DNA of 6,473 bases from an uncultured Lachnospiraceae bacterium (lineage in GTDB: Bacteria > Bacillota > Clostridia > Lachnospirales > Lachnospiraceae), in the NCBI GenBank assembly GCA_947178465.1, contig CAMWYL010000190.1, positions 1-6,473 of the forward strand. The letters run 5' to 3'. Position 1 is the stretch's first letter. Every line of letters begins with the position of its first letter. Under the pieces are notes generated by a model. The model was not told the DNA's origin, made no database searches, and saw only the letters and a program-made list of their open reading frames with translations. Below, one piece after another: positions 1 through 6,006 of the stretch. The position numbers and the translations under genes are program-made.

Positions 1-1
1 G

Positions 2-85
2 AGAAAATATATTGTGCTTTTCACGGTGGGTAATCTGTTCTTTTTAGCAGCCCTTGTCTTAATGAATGTTCTGCTGGAGGGTTAG
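2..85 (+). CDS. C-terminal end of an unidentified membrane protein (5' partial)
   Basis: The window opens inside a reading frame that runs from base 2 to a TAG stop at 83-85, giving 27 residues. They begin R-K-Y-I-V-L-F and are almost entirely hydrophobic, with the stretch LFFLAALVLMNVLL just before the stop. This looks like a final transmembrane helix preceded by two basic residues and followed by a very short tail. The family cannot be identified from so little. A transporter or permease is plausible, since many end in a helix like this. The gene runs toward the decayed LysR remnant (convergent), and the hairpin at 86-133 is suitably placed as its terminator. Confidence 0.55.
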   Translation, partial: RKYIVLFTVGNLFFLAALVLMNVLLEG

Positions 86-133
86 GGCATCTGCGTATGC
101 GATTGACTGAGAATGGCAGGCATGCCTTTTATT
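86..133 (+). terminator. possible intrinsic terminator of the upstream membrane protein gene
   Basis: Directly after the stop codon, GGCAT (86-90) plus CTGC (91-94) can pair with GCAG (116-119) plus ATGCC (122-126), leaving a two-base bulge and a 21-base loop. TTTTATT follows at 127-133. Position and T tract fit an intrinsic terminator. The long loop and bulge make it a weak one. The element merges with the degenerate 3' tail of the LysR remnant on the other strand. Confidence 0.35.
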
Positions 134-311
134 GAAGATACAATCGTCATATTTTCCCCCTTACAAATAAAGATACCCCGAAAACCTCTTCAAGGTGCTG
201 CATCATCCTTGTGATTGTGGGCTGTGAAATATGAAGTTTTTCCGCAGCCAAAGATAAAATTCCCATGTCTGCAAAGATGACAGGCTGTTCCGGTTCATTT
301 GAATCCAACAT
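129..311 (-). pseudogene. LysR-type transcriptional regulator remnant (HTH piece only)
   Basis: The minus strand read from ATG at 309-311 gives 54 residues ending at TGA (147-149). Residues 13-52 are a recognisable LysR winged helix-turn-helix: FADMG, then AAEKLHISQPTITRMMQ (recognition helix), then HLEEVFGVSLFVRGK. LysR regulators are normally about 290-300 residues, with an effector-binding domain that is wholly missing here. Past the TGA the same frame reads R-L-Y-L-Q-stop(129-131)-K-A, which resembles the usual R-G-K-N-R-L-Y-L-N-K continuation. That suggests point decay followed by deletion rather than a short natural protein. A weak purine-rich ribosome site (GAAGAG on the minus strand) lies five bases before the ATG. 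The gene diverges from an aldo/keto reductase remnant, the standard arrangement of a LysR regulator and its target. It can no longer sense a ligand. A residual DNA-binding peptide is conceivable but unlikely. Confidence 0.75.
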
Positions 312-347
312 AATACTCTTCTGTATTAGTATTCATTTTATGAAATG
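311..347. promoter_or_regulatory. dyads in the LysR/reductase intergenic region, possible relic LysR operator
   Basis: Two short inverted repeats lie in the AT-rich divergent intergenic region. TAATAC (311-316) and GTATTA (323-328) are separated by six bases. TTCAT (332-336) and ATGAA (340-344) are separated by TTT. The second spans T332 to A344, a T-N11-A spacing with dyad symmetry, which is the general form of LysR-family binding sites. Assigning it to the adjacent regulator remnant is inference. Short dyads are common by chance in DNA this AT-rich. Confidence 0.35.
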
Positions 348-399
348 TAACTTTCTATATTCTTATTGTACATTTTCTAAAGAAAAGAGTAAAATAAAT

Positions 400-427
400 T
401 TAACAAAAACAAAAGAGTATATAAAAT
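400..427 (+). promoter_or_regulatory. probable promoter of the reductase remnant, possibly now serving the ABC genes
   Basis: TTAACA (400-405) and TAAAAT (422-427) each match the housekeeping -35 and -10 consensus at five of six positions, with a 16-base spacer. Transcription would start near 434, just ahead of the AGGA ribosome site at 440-443 and the ATG at 450. I see no terminator between here and the first ABC gene at 786, so transcripts could continue into it. Confidence 0.5.
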
Positions 428-449
428 ATGAATATAAAAAGGAACGGAA

Positions 450-744
450 ATGGAATATGTAAAATTAAATAACGGAGTAAAAATGCTTGTGCTTGGATAT
501 GTACCCGAACCGGTTTTCTGATCCGGAAGCGGCGATTGAAGAAGCGCTTGCCAAATCAGATATCGGATACATTAACCTTTATCTGCTGCATGCGCTGAAT
601 GAAGAACGGTTTGACGCAATGGTGAATCCGGGCGCTGTCAAAAGGCCGGAAGAGTTGAATGCCAAAGCGAAGAGGTCGTGGATATGTATCAGAAATATAG
701 CATGGTTAAAAATGGCAGGGAGAGGTTCCCAAAAGTATGTATAG
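450..744 (+). pseudogene. aldo/keto reductase remnant (frameshifted and internally deleted)
   Basis: From ATG 450, with AGGA six bases upstream, the frame reads MEYVKLNNGVKMLVLGY. This closely resembles the N-terminal beta-hairpin of aldo/keto reductases (typically LNNGVKMPVLGYG). It stops at TGA 519-521. The next frame, open from about 487 to TAG 742-744, contains SDPEAAIEEALAKSDIGYIN followed by LYLLH. That is the family's helix plus strand ending in the catalytic-tetrad histidine. NEERFDAMVNPGAVK then resembles the later N-F-x-E-E-R-F-D-A-M segment. About 60 residues with the catalytic Asp and Tyr are missing between the first two pieces, and most of the C-terminal half of the roughly 280-residue barrel is gone. 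The origin of bases 660-780 is unclear. The intact enzyme would have been a cytoplasmic NADPH-dependent carbonyl reductase. This remnant cannot fold into the barrel. Confidence 0.7.
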
Positions 745-785
745 AGAACGCGCTTTGATGAGGAATAAGGAGCGGAAGTAAAAAT

Positions 786-2630
786 ATGGAGACATTGGAG
801 TTTGGTTATCGGTATTTTAAAAAGAGCATGTTTGTGGCAATTCCGGCAGAAATCATAAGTTTGCTCGGCATAGCTGCGGAGTTGCTCATGCCGCTTTTGT
901 CAGGGCTTCTGATTGATTTCGTGATTCAGAAAGGCGAGGTGCAAGAGGATAGCGGTGGTATCTTTCATTTCCTCCTTACAGGAAATTTCGGAGAGCCACA
1001 GACTATACGGTTGTTTTTTTCCATTGCGGTCGCATTTGGAATACTGATGTCTATACGGATTGTGTTGATCTATATCCGGGATCTGATGCAGGAACGGATT
1101 GGTCTGGATCTGGAGACGGAACTTCGGTATATGACCTATGGAAAGCTGATGGAGTTGGATTCCGCCACCATCGCAGGGTATAATTCCGGCGAACTGCTGC
1201 AGATCTTAAACAGCGATACGATCATGTTCAAGGAACTGTTCGCACACAGGATCCCTTATTTGATTGATAGTATATTCATGTTGGTGATGACTTTGGTGAT
1301 GATTGCGGGGATTGACCTGTCTTTTTTGGTAATTCCGATTCTGTTGATGCCTCTTCTGGTCAGGTCGGTACTTGATTTCAAGCGAAGAGCCAGGGAAAAT
1401 TTCAAGGAGATCCGCCGGAAAAGCTCTGACCTGAACCTGACTACACAGGAAAATATTGCCGCAGTCCGTATTGTCCGTTCTTTTCACAATGAGGAACCGG
1501 AGAAGGAAAAATTCAGCAGGATCAATCAAAACTTCATGGATGCGCGGATGAAGCAGATATGGCTTTCTTCCAAATTTGACCTGACCTTTAATACGATTAA
1601 ACAGATTGCCTATATCAGCACCATCATCATAGGGGCGGTGCTGGTTATGCAGGGACATTTGACGGTTGGGTATATTTTGACCTCATCTACATATGTCATG
1701 AGATTTATGAACAATATTACCGGTGTCAACAATCATATATTTAATATGCAGCAGCAGACCATAGCGGGATTGGCGCTTAAGCGTTTTATGGAAATGGAAA
1801 GCAGGGTGCCGGAGAATAAAGAAGCAACGTTGCATTGCGATACCCCGGATATTGAAATGAAAGATGTTTCTGTGGAGATGGATGGGCAGGCAATTTTGAA
1901 TCATATTGATATCCGCATTCCTTATGGGAAAAAGCTGGGAATCGTAGGAGAGACCGGATCAGGGAAGAGTGTGCTGCTTAAGACGCTGGTGCGGATCTGC
2001 GATATTACATCAGGACAGATCACCATAAGCGGACATGATATTAAGGAATACAATCTGGAAAATCTGCGGAAAATGTATTCTTATGTATTTCAGGATGTAT
2101 TCCTGTTTTCTAATACCATCGAGTCCAACATTGCATTCAGCCGGGCGGATATCAATGAACGTATGGTGACGAAAGCTGCCACCGATGCGGAAGCGGCTAA
2201 ATTTATCGACGCGCTGCCTGAAAGGTATAAAACGATTGTGGGAGAGCGGGGGCTTGGAATCTCCGGCGGACAGAAGCAGAGGATTTCTATCGCCAGGGCA
2301 TTCTTAAAAAATGCACCTGTTTTCGTACTGGACGATTCTACATCCGCGCTGGATGTGAACACAGAGCATATCGTGCTGAAGAATATTTATGAACATTTCG
2401 CGGAAAAAACGCTGATCATCACGGCACACAGGTTTTCCTCCGTGGTGGATTGTGACGAGATCATCTATATGAAGGATGGTATAATTACGGAGAGAGGCTC
2501 GTTCCGGGAACTGATGGAACTCGGGGGAAATTTTGCACACATCTACCGGGTACAGCAGGAGCAGCAGGCGGATGAAGTTCATTTGGATGAATCAGAACAA
2601 ATAACCGTTCCGCAAAGGGTGCTGAAGTAA
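786..2630 (+). CDS. half-size ABC exporter, subunit with degenerate Walker B site
   Basis: This 614-residue protein is a permease-ATPase half transporter of the multidrug/lipid exporter type. The membrane domain covers about residues 10-325, with helices near 18-40, 75-99, 156-176, 179-195, 268-290 and 293-310. The nucleotide-binding domain covers about 355-580: Walker A GETGSGKS (388-395), Q-loop Gln436, signature ISGGQ (492-496), Walker B ending VLDD with Asp516, and switch His548. Where most ABC ATPases have the catalytic Glu, this one has Asp517. The A-loop aromatic also appears to be replaced (Met365). In known heterodimeric exporters such as TM287/288 and BmrCD, this marks the subunit that forms the non-hydrolysing ATP site. 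The C-terminal 25 residues are polar (Q/E-rich). GGAAG at 774-778, seven bases before the ATG, or AAGGAG at 767-772, serves as ribosome site. The next gene encodes the likely partner. Substrate unknown. Confidence 0.92.
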   Translation: METLEFGYRYFKKSMFVAIPAEIISLLGIAAELLMPLLSGLLIDFVIQKGEVQEDSGGIFHFLLTGNFGEPQTIRLFFSIAVAFGILMSIRIVLIYIRDLMQERIGLDLETELRYMTYGKLMELDSATIAGYNSGELLQILNSDTIMFKELFAHRIPYLIDSIFMLVMTLVMIAGIDLSFLVIPILLMPLLVRSVLDFKRRARENFKEIRRKSSDLNLTTQENIAAVRIVRSFHNEEPEKEKFSRINQNFMDARMKQIWLSSKFDLTFNTIKQIAYISTIIIGAVLVMQGHLTVGYILTSSTYVMRFMNNITGVNNHIFNMQQQTIAGLALKRFMEMESRVPENKEATLHCDTPDIEMKDVSVEMDGQAILNHIDIRIPYGKKLGIVGETGSGKSVLLKTLVRICDITSGQITISGHDIKEYNLENLRKMYSYVFQDVFLFSNTIESNIAFSRADINERMVTKAATDAEAAKFIDALPERYKTIVGERGLGISGGQKQRISIARAFLKNAPVFVLDDSTSALDVNTEHIVLKNIYEHFAEKTLIITAHRFSSVVDCDEIIYMKDGIITERGSFRELMELGGNFAHIYRVQQEQQADEVHLDESEQITVPQRVLK

Positions 2631-2644
2631 AGAGGCGGAACAGG

Positions 2645-2679
2645 TTCCCGTATACGGGAAAAGTTCCCATATATGGGAA
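2645..2679. repeat. tandem pair of perfect 16-bp palindromes between the ABC genes
   Basis: TTCCCGTATACGGGAA (2645-2660) and TTCCCATATATGGGAA (2664-2679) are each perfect palindromes, separated by AAG. Their centres are 19 bp apart, close to two helical turns. They differ only at one symmetric position: G and C in the first become A and T in the second, so both keep full dyad symmetry. In the transcript the two units can also pair with each other into one long hairpin with an AAG loop, one G-U pair and one C-A mismatch. They lie 14 bases after the first ABC stop and 8 bases before the ribosome site of the second. The arrangement fits a double operator for a dimeric repressor, an RNA element controlling the second gene, or a dispersed repeat. 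I do not recognise it as a named site. Confidence 0.8.
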
Positions 2680-2686
2680 TCGGAAT

Positions 2687-2691
2687 AGGAG
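2687..2691 (+). promoter_or_regulatory. ribosome binding site that fixes the start of the second ABC gene
   Basis: AGGAG ends five bases before the ATG at 2697. The earlier in-frame ATG at 2673 lies inside the second palindrome and has no purine-rich site at the right distance. Translation therefore most likely begins at 2697. Confidence 0.75.
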
Positions 2692-2696
2692 AGGCA

Positions 2697-4469
2697 ATGG
2701 CAAAGCGAAATACTTTTTTTGAAGATGAAAAAATTGAAAAAAAGGTTGATATGCGGCAGCTGCTGCGGACACTGACGTATATCCTTCCCTTTAAACGGCT
2801 TCTTGTCCTGATTAGCTGCATGATGCTGTCAGCGGCGGTGGTTTCCCTACTGCCGCCCCGATTACTGAAGCTTATTGTGGACGAGGTTGTTGTCGATCAG
2901 AATTATCGTCAGCTTGCCCTGGTGGGCGGAGGATTAGTGTTGCTTGCCGCTGTTGAGATATTGTCCACTTTCATACAGGCAAGAAGTATGGGGCGGATGG
3001 GATTAAGCATCATTACCCGGATCCGGACGGATATTTTTGAGCGGCTGCAATTACTGGCATTTGATTACTTTGATAACCGTCCGGATGGTAAAATTGTGGT
3101 GAGGGTGACGGAATATATTAATGGTCTGGCGGAATTTTTTTCCAATTATGTTATGATGTTTGCTATTTATATCGTCAAGTTGGTAGTGGTGACGGTATTT
3201 ATGCTTTTCTTAAGTCCGATGCTGACTCTGATCGTATTCGCCACTGTAGTTCCCATGATGGCAGTTGTCTTCCGGCTGCGTTCCTATCTGAGGAAAATGT
3301 ATACAGCCCATCGGGCGAAGAATTCCAACAGGACGGCCTTTCTGGTGGAATCCATCATGGGAGAGCAGATCGTAAAAAATTACAACAGAATTGAAATCAA
3401 CAAGGGTATTTACCGGCAGATTCATGAAGAGAGTGTGAATATGTGGTGGGATATTGTGAAGCGTTCCCGGCTGAACGGTCCTGTGGTACAATTGTTCTGG
3501 AATATGGGAACATTGTGTATCTTTGGGGTGGCGTTGGCGCTGATTCTGGGTGGAAATGCGGGAATTACCGCAGGAGTGGTTATTACCTTTACCAGCTACA
3601 TGGGTGCTTTCCAGGATCCCCTGGCTCAGCTGTCCACCATTATTCAAGAATTGGCACAGGTAAGTTCCAATCTGGAACAGGTGTTTGACACCATTGATTA
3701 TCCGGTGGAAATTCAGGATAAGGAAAATCCGGTGGTTTTGAAGGATATCAAGGGAAAGGTGGATTTTCAGGATGTTACTTTTGCCTATGAAGAGAATGTG
3801 GATATCCTGAAGCATTTTAACCTGCATGTAAAGCCCAGGGAGACCATCGCTTTGGTTGGACCTACCGGGGCGGGAAAGACCACGGTGATCAGTATGCTGA
3901 CCAGGTTTTATGATGTCAGAGAAGGCAGTGTCAGAATTGATGATGTGGATGTGCGGGATGCCAGCCTGTATTCTTTGCGCTCTGAGGTAGGTGTACTGAT
4001 GCAGGATCCGTTTATTTTCAAGGGGACGATTCTGGACAATATCCGATACGGAAGATGGGATGCCACCGACGAGGAATGCAAGGAGGCAGCCCGGACGATT
4101 TTCGCGGATAAGTTTATACAGAGATTAAACGGTGGATATGGACATATGCTGGAGGAACGGGGCAGCGGTCTGTCTGCCGGTGAGCGGCAGCTGATCAGCT
4201 TTGCAAGGATTGTCCTAAAGGATCCTTCCGTTGTGGTTCTGGATGAAGCTACCAGTGCCATTGACACAGAGACGGAACTGCTGATTCAGGAGGCGCTGGA
4301 AGTGTTGCTTAAAGGCAAGACGGCTTTCATTGTGGCTCATAGGCTGTCCACCATCCGAAATGCGGACCGTATTCTTTATATCAGCAATAAGGGGATTGCG
4401 GAGGAAGGAACCCACGAGGAGCTGATGGCGAAGAAGGGACTATATTATGAACTGGCCAACTGTTCGTAG
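2697..4469 (+). CDS. half-size ABC exporter, subunit with consensus catalytic site
   Basis: With the start at 2697 (MAKRNTFFEDEK) the protein has 590 residues. An in-frame ATG at 2673 would add eight (MGIGIGEA) but lacks a ribosome site. The membrane domain covers about residues 30-320, with helices near 33-52, 72-92, 150-172, 174-192, 262-284 and 290-305. The ATPase domain follows: A-loop Tyr364, Walker A GPTGAGKT (388-395), Q-loop Gln436, signature LSAGE (492-496), Walker B VVLDE with catalytic Glu517, and switch His548. It thus has a complete catalytic set but an altered signature motif. That complements the upstream gene, which has an ISGGQ signature and Asp in place of Glu. In a heterodimer, this subunit's Walker motifs would meet the partner's ISGGQ (active site), and the partner's Walker motifs would meet LSAGE (degenerate site). 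The gap to the upstream gene is 66 bases and contains the twin palindromes. Location: cytoplasmic membrane. Substrate unknown. Confidence 0.92.
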   Translation: MAKRNTFFEDEKIEKKVDMRQLLRTLTYILPFKRLLVLISCMMLSAAVVSLLPPRLLKLIVDEVVVDQNYRQLALVGGGLVLLAAVEILSTFIQARSMGRMGLSIITRIRTDIFERLQLLAFDYFDNRPDGKIVVRVTEYINGLAEFFSNYVMMFAIYIVKLVVVTVFMLFLSPMLTLIVFATVVPMMAVVFRLRSYLRKMYTAHRAKNSNRTAFLVESIMGEQIVKNYNRIEINKGIYRQIHEESVNMWWDIVKRSRLNGPVVQLFWNMGTLCIFGVALALILGGNAGITAGVVITFTSYMGAFQDPLAQLSTIIQELAQVSSNLEQVFDTIDYPVEIQDKENPVVLKDIKGKVDFQDVTFAYEENVDILKHFNLHVKPRETIALVGPTGAGKTTVISMLTRFYDVREGSVRIDDVDVRDASLYSLRSEVGVLMQDPFIFKGTILDNIRYGRWDATDEECKEAARTIFADKFIQRLNGGYGHMLEERGSGLSAGERQLISFARIVLKDPSVVVLDEATSAIDTETELLIQEALEVLLKGKTAFIVAHRLSTIRNADRILYISNKGIAEEGTHEELMAKKGLYYELANCS

Positions 4470-4560
4470 AAGAGATATCGAAGTATGGTGTCCGCCTAAG
4501 AGAGTCGACACATTCTCCGCCCTTTCCGTTCCGTTATATAGAAAAGCCCATAAACCTACA

Positions 4561-4602
4561 AAAGAGCGCACTCCGCAAAGGAGAAGCAGATGCGGTCTTT
4601 TT
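4561..4602 (+). terminator. probable intrinsic terminator of the ABC operon
   Basis: AAAGAGCGCA (4561-4570) pairs with TGCGGTCTTT (4591-4600), nine of ten bases with one G-G mismatch. Inside it a smaller hairpin forms from CTCC (4571-4574) and GGAG (4580-4583) around GCAAA. The T run continues to 4602. It lies 91 bases after the second ABC stop and before the lipoprotein promoter, so it would separate the two transcription units. The 4470-4560 stretch before it shows no gene or recognisable signal. Confidence 0.6.
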
Positions 4603-4640
4603 CCGGTTAGGGAGATTTTGATCGAATTATTCCTAAAACC

Positions 4641-4695
4641 AATGTTACAACATTCAGTATAGGTATTTGCTATCGTTCTAAGTTTACTATATACT
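4641..4695 (+). promoter_or_regulatory. promoter of the hydrolase lipoprotein gene with shared upstream element (copy A)
   Basis: TTGCTA (4667-4672) and TATACT (4690-4695) form a -35/-10 pair with a 17-base spacer, predicting a start near 4702 and a leader of about 35 bases. Overlapping the -35 box is an element at 4641-4673. It begins with the dyad AATGTT-AC-AACATT (4641-4654) and ends in TATAGGTATTTGCTAT (4658-4673). A near copy sits before the next lipoprotein gene at 5877-5909. Overlap with the -35 box fits a repressor site or a class II activator site. The regulator is unknown. Confidence 0.65.
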
Positions 4696-4736
4696 TAAAA
4701 CAGCGACAGTGTGGTTTTGGAAGAAGGGAAACTGTA

Positions 4737-5849
4737 ATGAAAAAATCAGCGGCTATCGCAATTACGTTTATATTATTGGCAAGCCTTGCAGGATGCGGAA
4801 AACGCGCTTCAGATGCGGATGAGACCAATTCACCGGGGAGGCCAAGTGTGGCAGAGGGAACAGAGGCTCCGGAGGATAATGTTGTGACGGTACAGGCAAC
4901 CTCTGAAATAGAGGAGCTGGAAAAGGGGTTTTCTGCTGTCTGGTATGAAGGGGAAGATGGGTTTGCTGCTTTTCTTGCCCGGGGAGGCGCCAAAACGGAT
5001 CAGGAAGTCATTCAGTTTTTGGTCAGCGCGCTTTTTGCAGGGAACCGGAGTGGTCTGACCATGAATACGCAGGCCTTTGGATGCAGCACCCTTTCCGTTC
5101 AAAATACAGAGGGTGGCTATTTTTTTGGGCGGAACTTTGACTGGAATACCTGTGATGCACTTGTTGTCATATCCTGTCCGCAGGACGGATATGCATCTGT
5201 TTCCACGGTGAATCGGGACTTTATCCGTCAGGGGGCCGGTGGTATGTTGAGTGATGAAATGATGACCATGGCAGCACTGTACGCACCTTTGGATGGAATG
5301 AATGAGAAAGGCTTATGCATATCAGTCAATATGATTCAGGACGGTGCTACGATTTCACAGGATACGAATAAGCCGGATATTACGACCACAACAGCAGTCC
5401 GCCTGCTGCTTAATCAGGCGGCAACAGTAGAGGAGGCATTGGACCTGTTGGGGCAGTATGATCTTCATGCCTCCATGAATTATATGGTTCATTTTGCGAT
5501 TGCGGATGCGGCCGGAAACAGCGTGGCAGTGGAATATATTGACAATGAACCGGTTGTGGTGGAGACAAATGTTTTGACCAATTTTTATCTGGCGGAAGGA
5601 GAAAAACAGGGAATCGGTACAAGCCAGTCCCATGAAAGATTTGACATATTAACAGAAACGATTACGGAGAAACCGTCCATGACACAGGCGGAAGTAAGAG
5701 ATGCTTTGGACAGTGTGAGCAAGGATAATTTTGGAGAGTTTGAATCTACGGAGTGGAGCATTGTGTTTGACCAGTCTGCTCTGACGGCAACTTATTACCA
5801 CAGGGAAAATTATGAGGAAGCATACTTTTTTCAAATTACGGAGGAATAG
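4737..5849 (+). CDS. lipoprotein, choloylglycine hydrolase / linear amide C-N hydrolase family
   Basis: This 370-residue protein starts with a lipoprotein signal (MKKS, hydrophobic core, LAGC with lipidated Cys20), then a polar linker (about 21-55). The Ntn-hydrolase domain follows. G-C-S-T-L at 115-119 supplies nucleophile Cys116. GRNFDW (131-136) places Arg132 and Asp135 at +16 and +19, the same spacing as Cys2, Arg18 and Asp21 of bile salt hydrolases. DGMNEKGL (187-194) with Asn198 matches the substrate-loop region. LTN with Asn282 matches the oxyanion Asn (Asn175 in Clostridium bile salt hydrolase), and Arg301 is a candidate for the last conserved Arg. The expected activity is hydrolysis of a linear C-N amide bond (conjugated bile salt, penicillin V, N-acyl amino acid or similar) at the outer face of the membrane. 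Which substrate cannot be decided. Because Cys116 is internal, cleavage at Gly115-Cys116 would be needed to free it. The ribosome site AGAAGGGA (4722-4729) supports the start. The gene has its own promoter. Confidence 0.87.
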   Translation: MKKSAAIAITFILLASLAGCGKRASDADETNSPGRPSVAEGTEAPEDNVVTVQATSEIEELEKGFSAVWYEGEDGFAAFLARGGAKTDQEVIQFLVSALFAGNRSGLTMNTQAFGCSTLSVQNTEGGYFFGRNFDWNTCDALVVISCPQDGYASVSTVNRDFIRQGAGGMLSDEMMTMAALYAPLDGMNEKGLCISVNMIQDGATISQDTNKPDITTTTAVRLLLNQAATVEEALDLLGQYDLHASMNYMVHFAIADAAGNSVAVEYIDNEPVVVETNVLTNFYLAEGEKQGIGTSQSHERFDILTETITEKPSMTQAEVRDALDSVSKDNFGEFESTEWSIVFDQSALTATYYHRENYEEAYFFQITEE

Positions 5850-5864
5850 ATTTTTCGGATTAAT

Positions 5865-5902
5865 ATGCCTGAATTCTATGCAAATGCATTCAATATAGGC
5901 AT
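5865..5902 (+). other. 38-bp imperfect dyad after the hydrolase gene, possible terminator overlapping the next promoter
   Basis: Sixteen bases after the hydrolase stop, ATGCCT (5865-5870) pairs with AGGCAT (5897-5902). The centre ATGCA-AA-TGCAT (5878-5889) is itself a dyad. An alternative pairing is GCAAATGC (5880-5887) with GCATTTGC (5899-5906), followed by TATTTTGT. Either hairpin could end the hydrolase transcript, but stems are AT-rich and the T tract is interrupted. The same bases form most of the shared promoter element, so the symmetry may instead reflect protein binding. Confidence 0.4.
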
Positions 5903-5931
5903 TTGCTATTTTGTATAAATAATTGTAGACT
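5877..5931 (+). promoter_or_regulatory. promoter of the cyclophilin-like lipoprotein gene with shared upstream element (copy B)
   Basis: The element at 5877-5909 matches copy A (4641-4673) at 25 of 33 positions. Both the dyad centre and the block TATAGGCATTTGCTAT (5894-5909) are in the same register. The embedded -35 TTGCTA (5903-5908) is identical to that of copy A. At the same 17-base spacing lies TAGACT (5926-5931), a weaker -10 than copy A's TATACT. The predicted start is near 5938, with a leader of about 69 bases. A second weak pair (TTGTAG 5923-5928, TGTATT 5946-5951) cannot be excluded. Confidence 0.55.
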
Positions 5932-6006
5932 TTAGATAGGATAAGTGTATTCACAAAGCCGGAGATGACAAGGCATGGAGGCAGGTATCAATTCAGGGAG
6001 CAGTAT

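Noticed and set aside
265..462. 65-codon plus-strand reading frame across the LysR/reductase intergenic region
   Set aside because: Its 5' part is antisense to the LysR remnant and the rest is translated AT-rich intergenic DNA (K/Y/I runs). No ribosome site or recognisable domain.
487..744. 85-codon plus-strand frame beginning at TTG as an intact small gene
   Set aside because: No ribosome site precedes the TTG, and the sequence is an internal aldo/keto reductase piece out of frame with its own N-terminus at 450. Treated as part of the pseudogene.
2645..2679. Twin palindromes as a factor-independent terminator between the ABC genes
   Set aside because: No T run follows, and the next gene encodes the partner subunit that should be co-transcribed, so an operator or RNA-level element is more likely.
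3210..3827. 205-codon minus-strand frame inside the second ABC gene
   Set aside because: Fully antisense to a strongly supported ABC coding region. His/Gln-rich composition is typical of reverse-strand shadow frames, with no domain or ribosome site.
4447..4662. 71-codon plus-strand frame after the second ABC gene
   Set aside because: Overlaps the ABC 3' end in another frame and runs through the terminator hairpin. Basic, Arg/Pro-rich, no homology recognised.
5649..5954. 101-codon minus-strand frame across the hydrolase 3' end and following promoter
   Set aside because: Mostly antisense to the hydrolase coding region. The rest is the AT-rich promoter region, with no recognised family.
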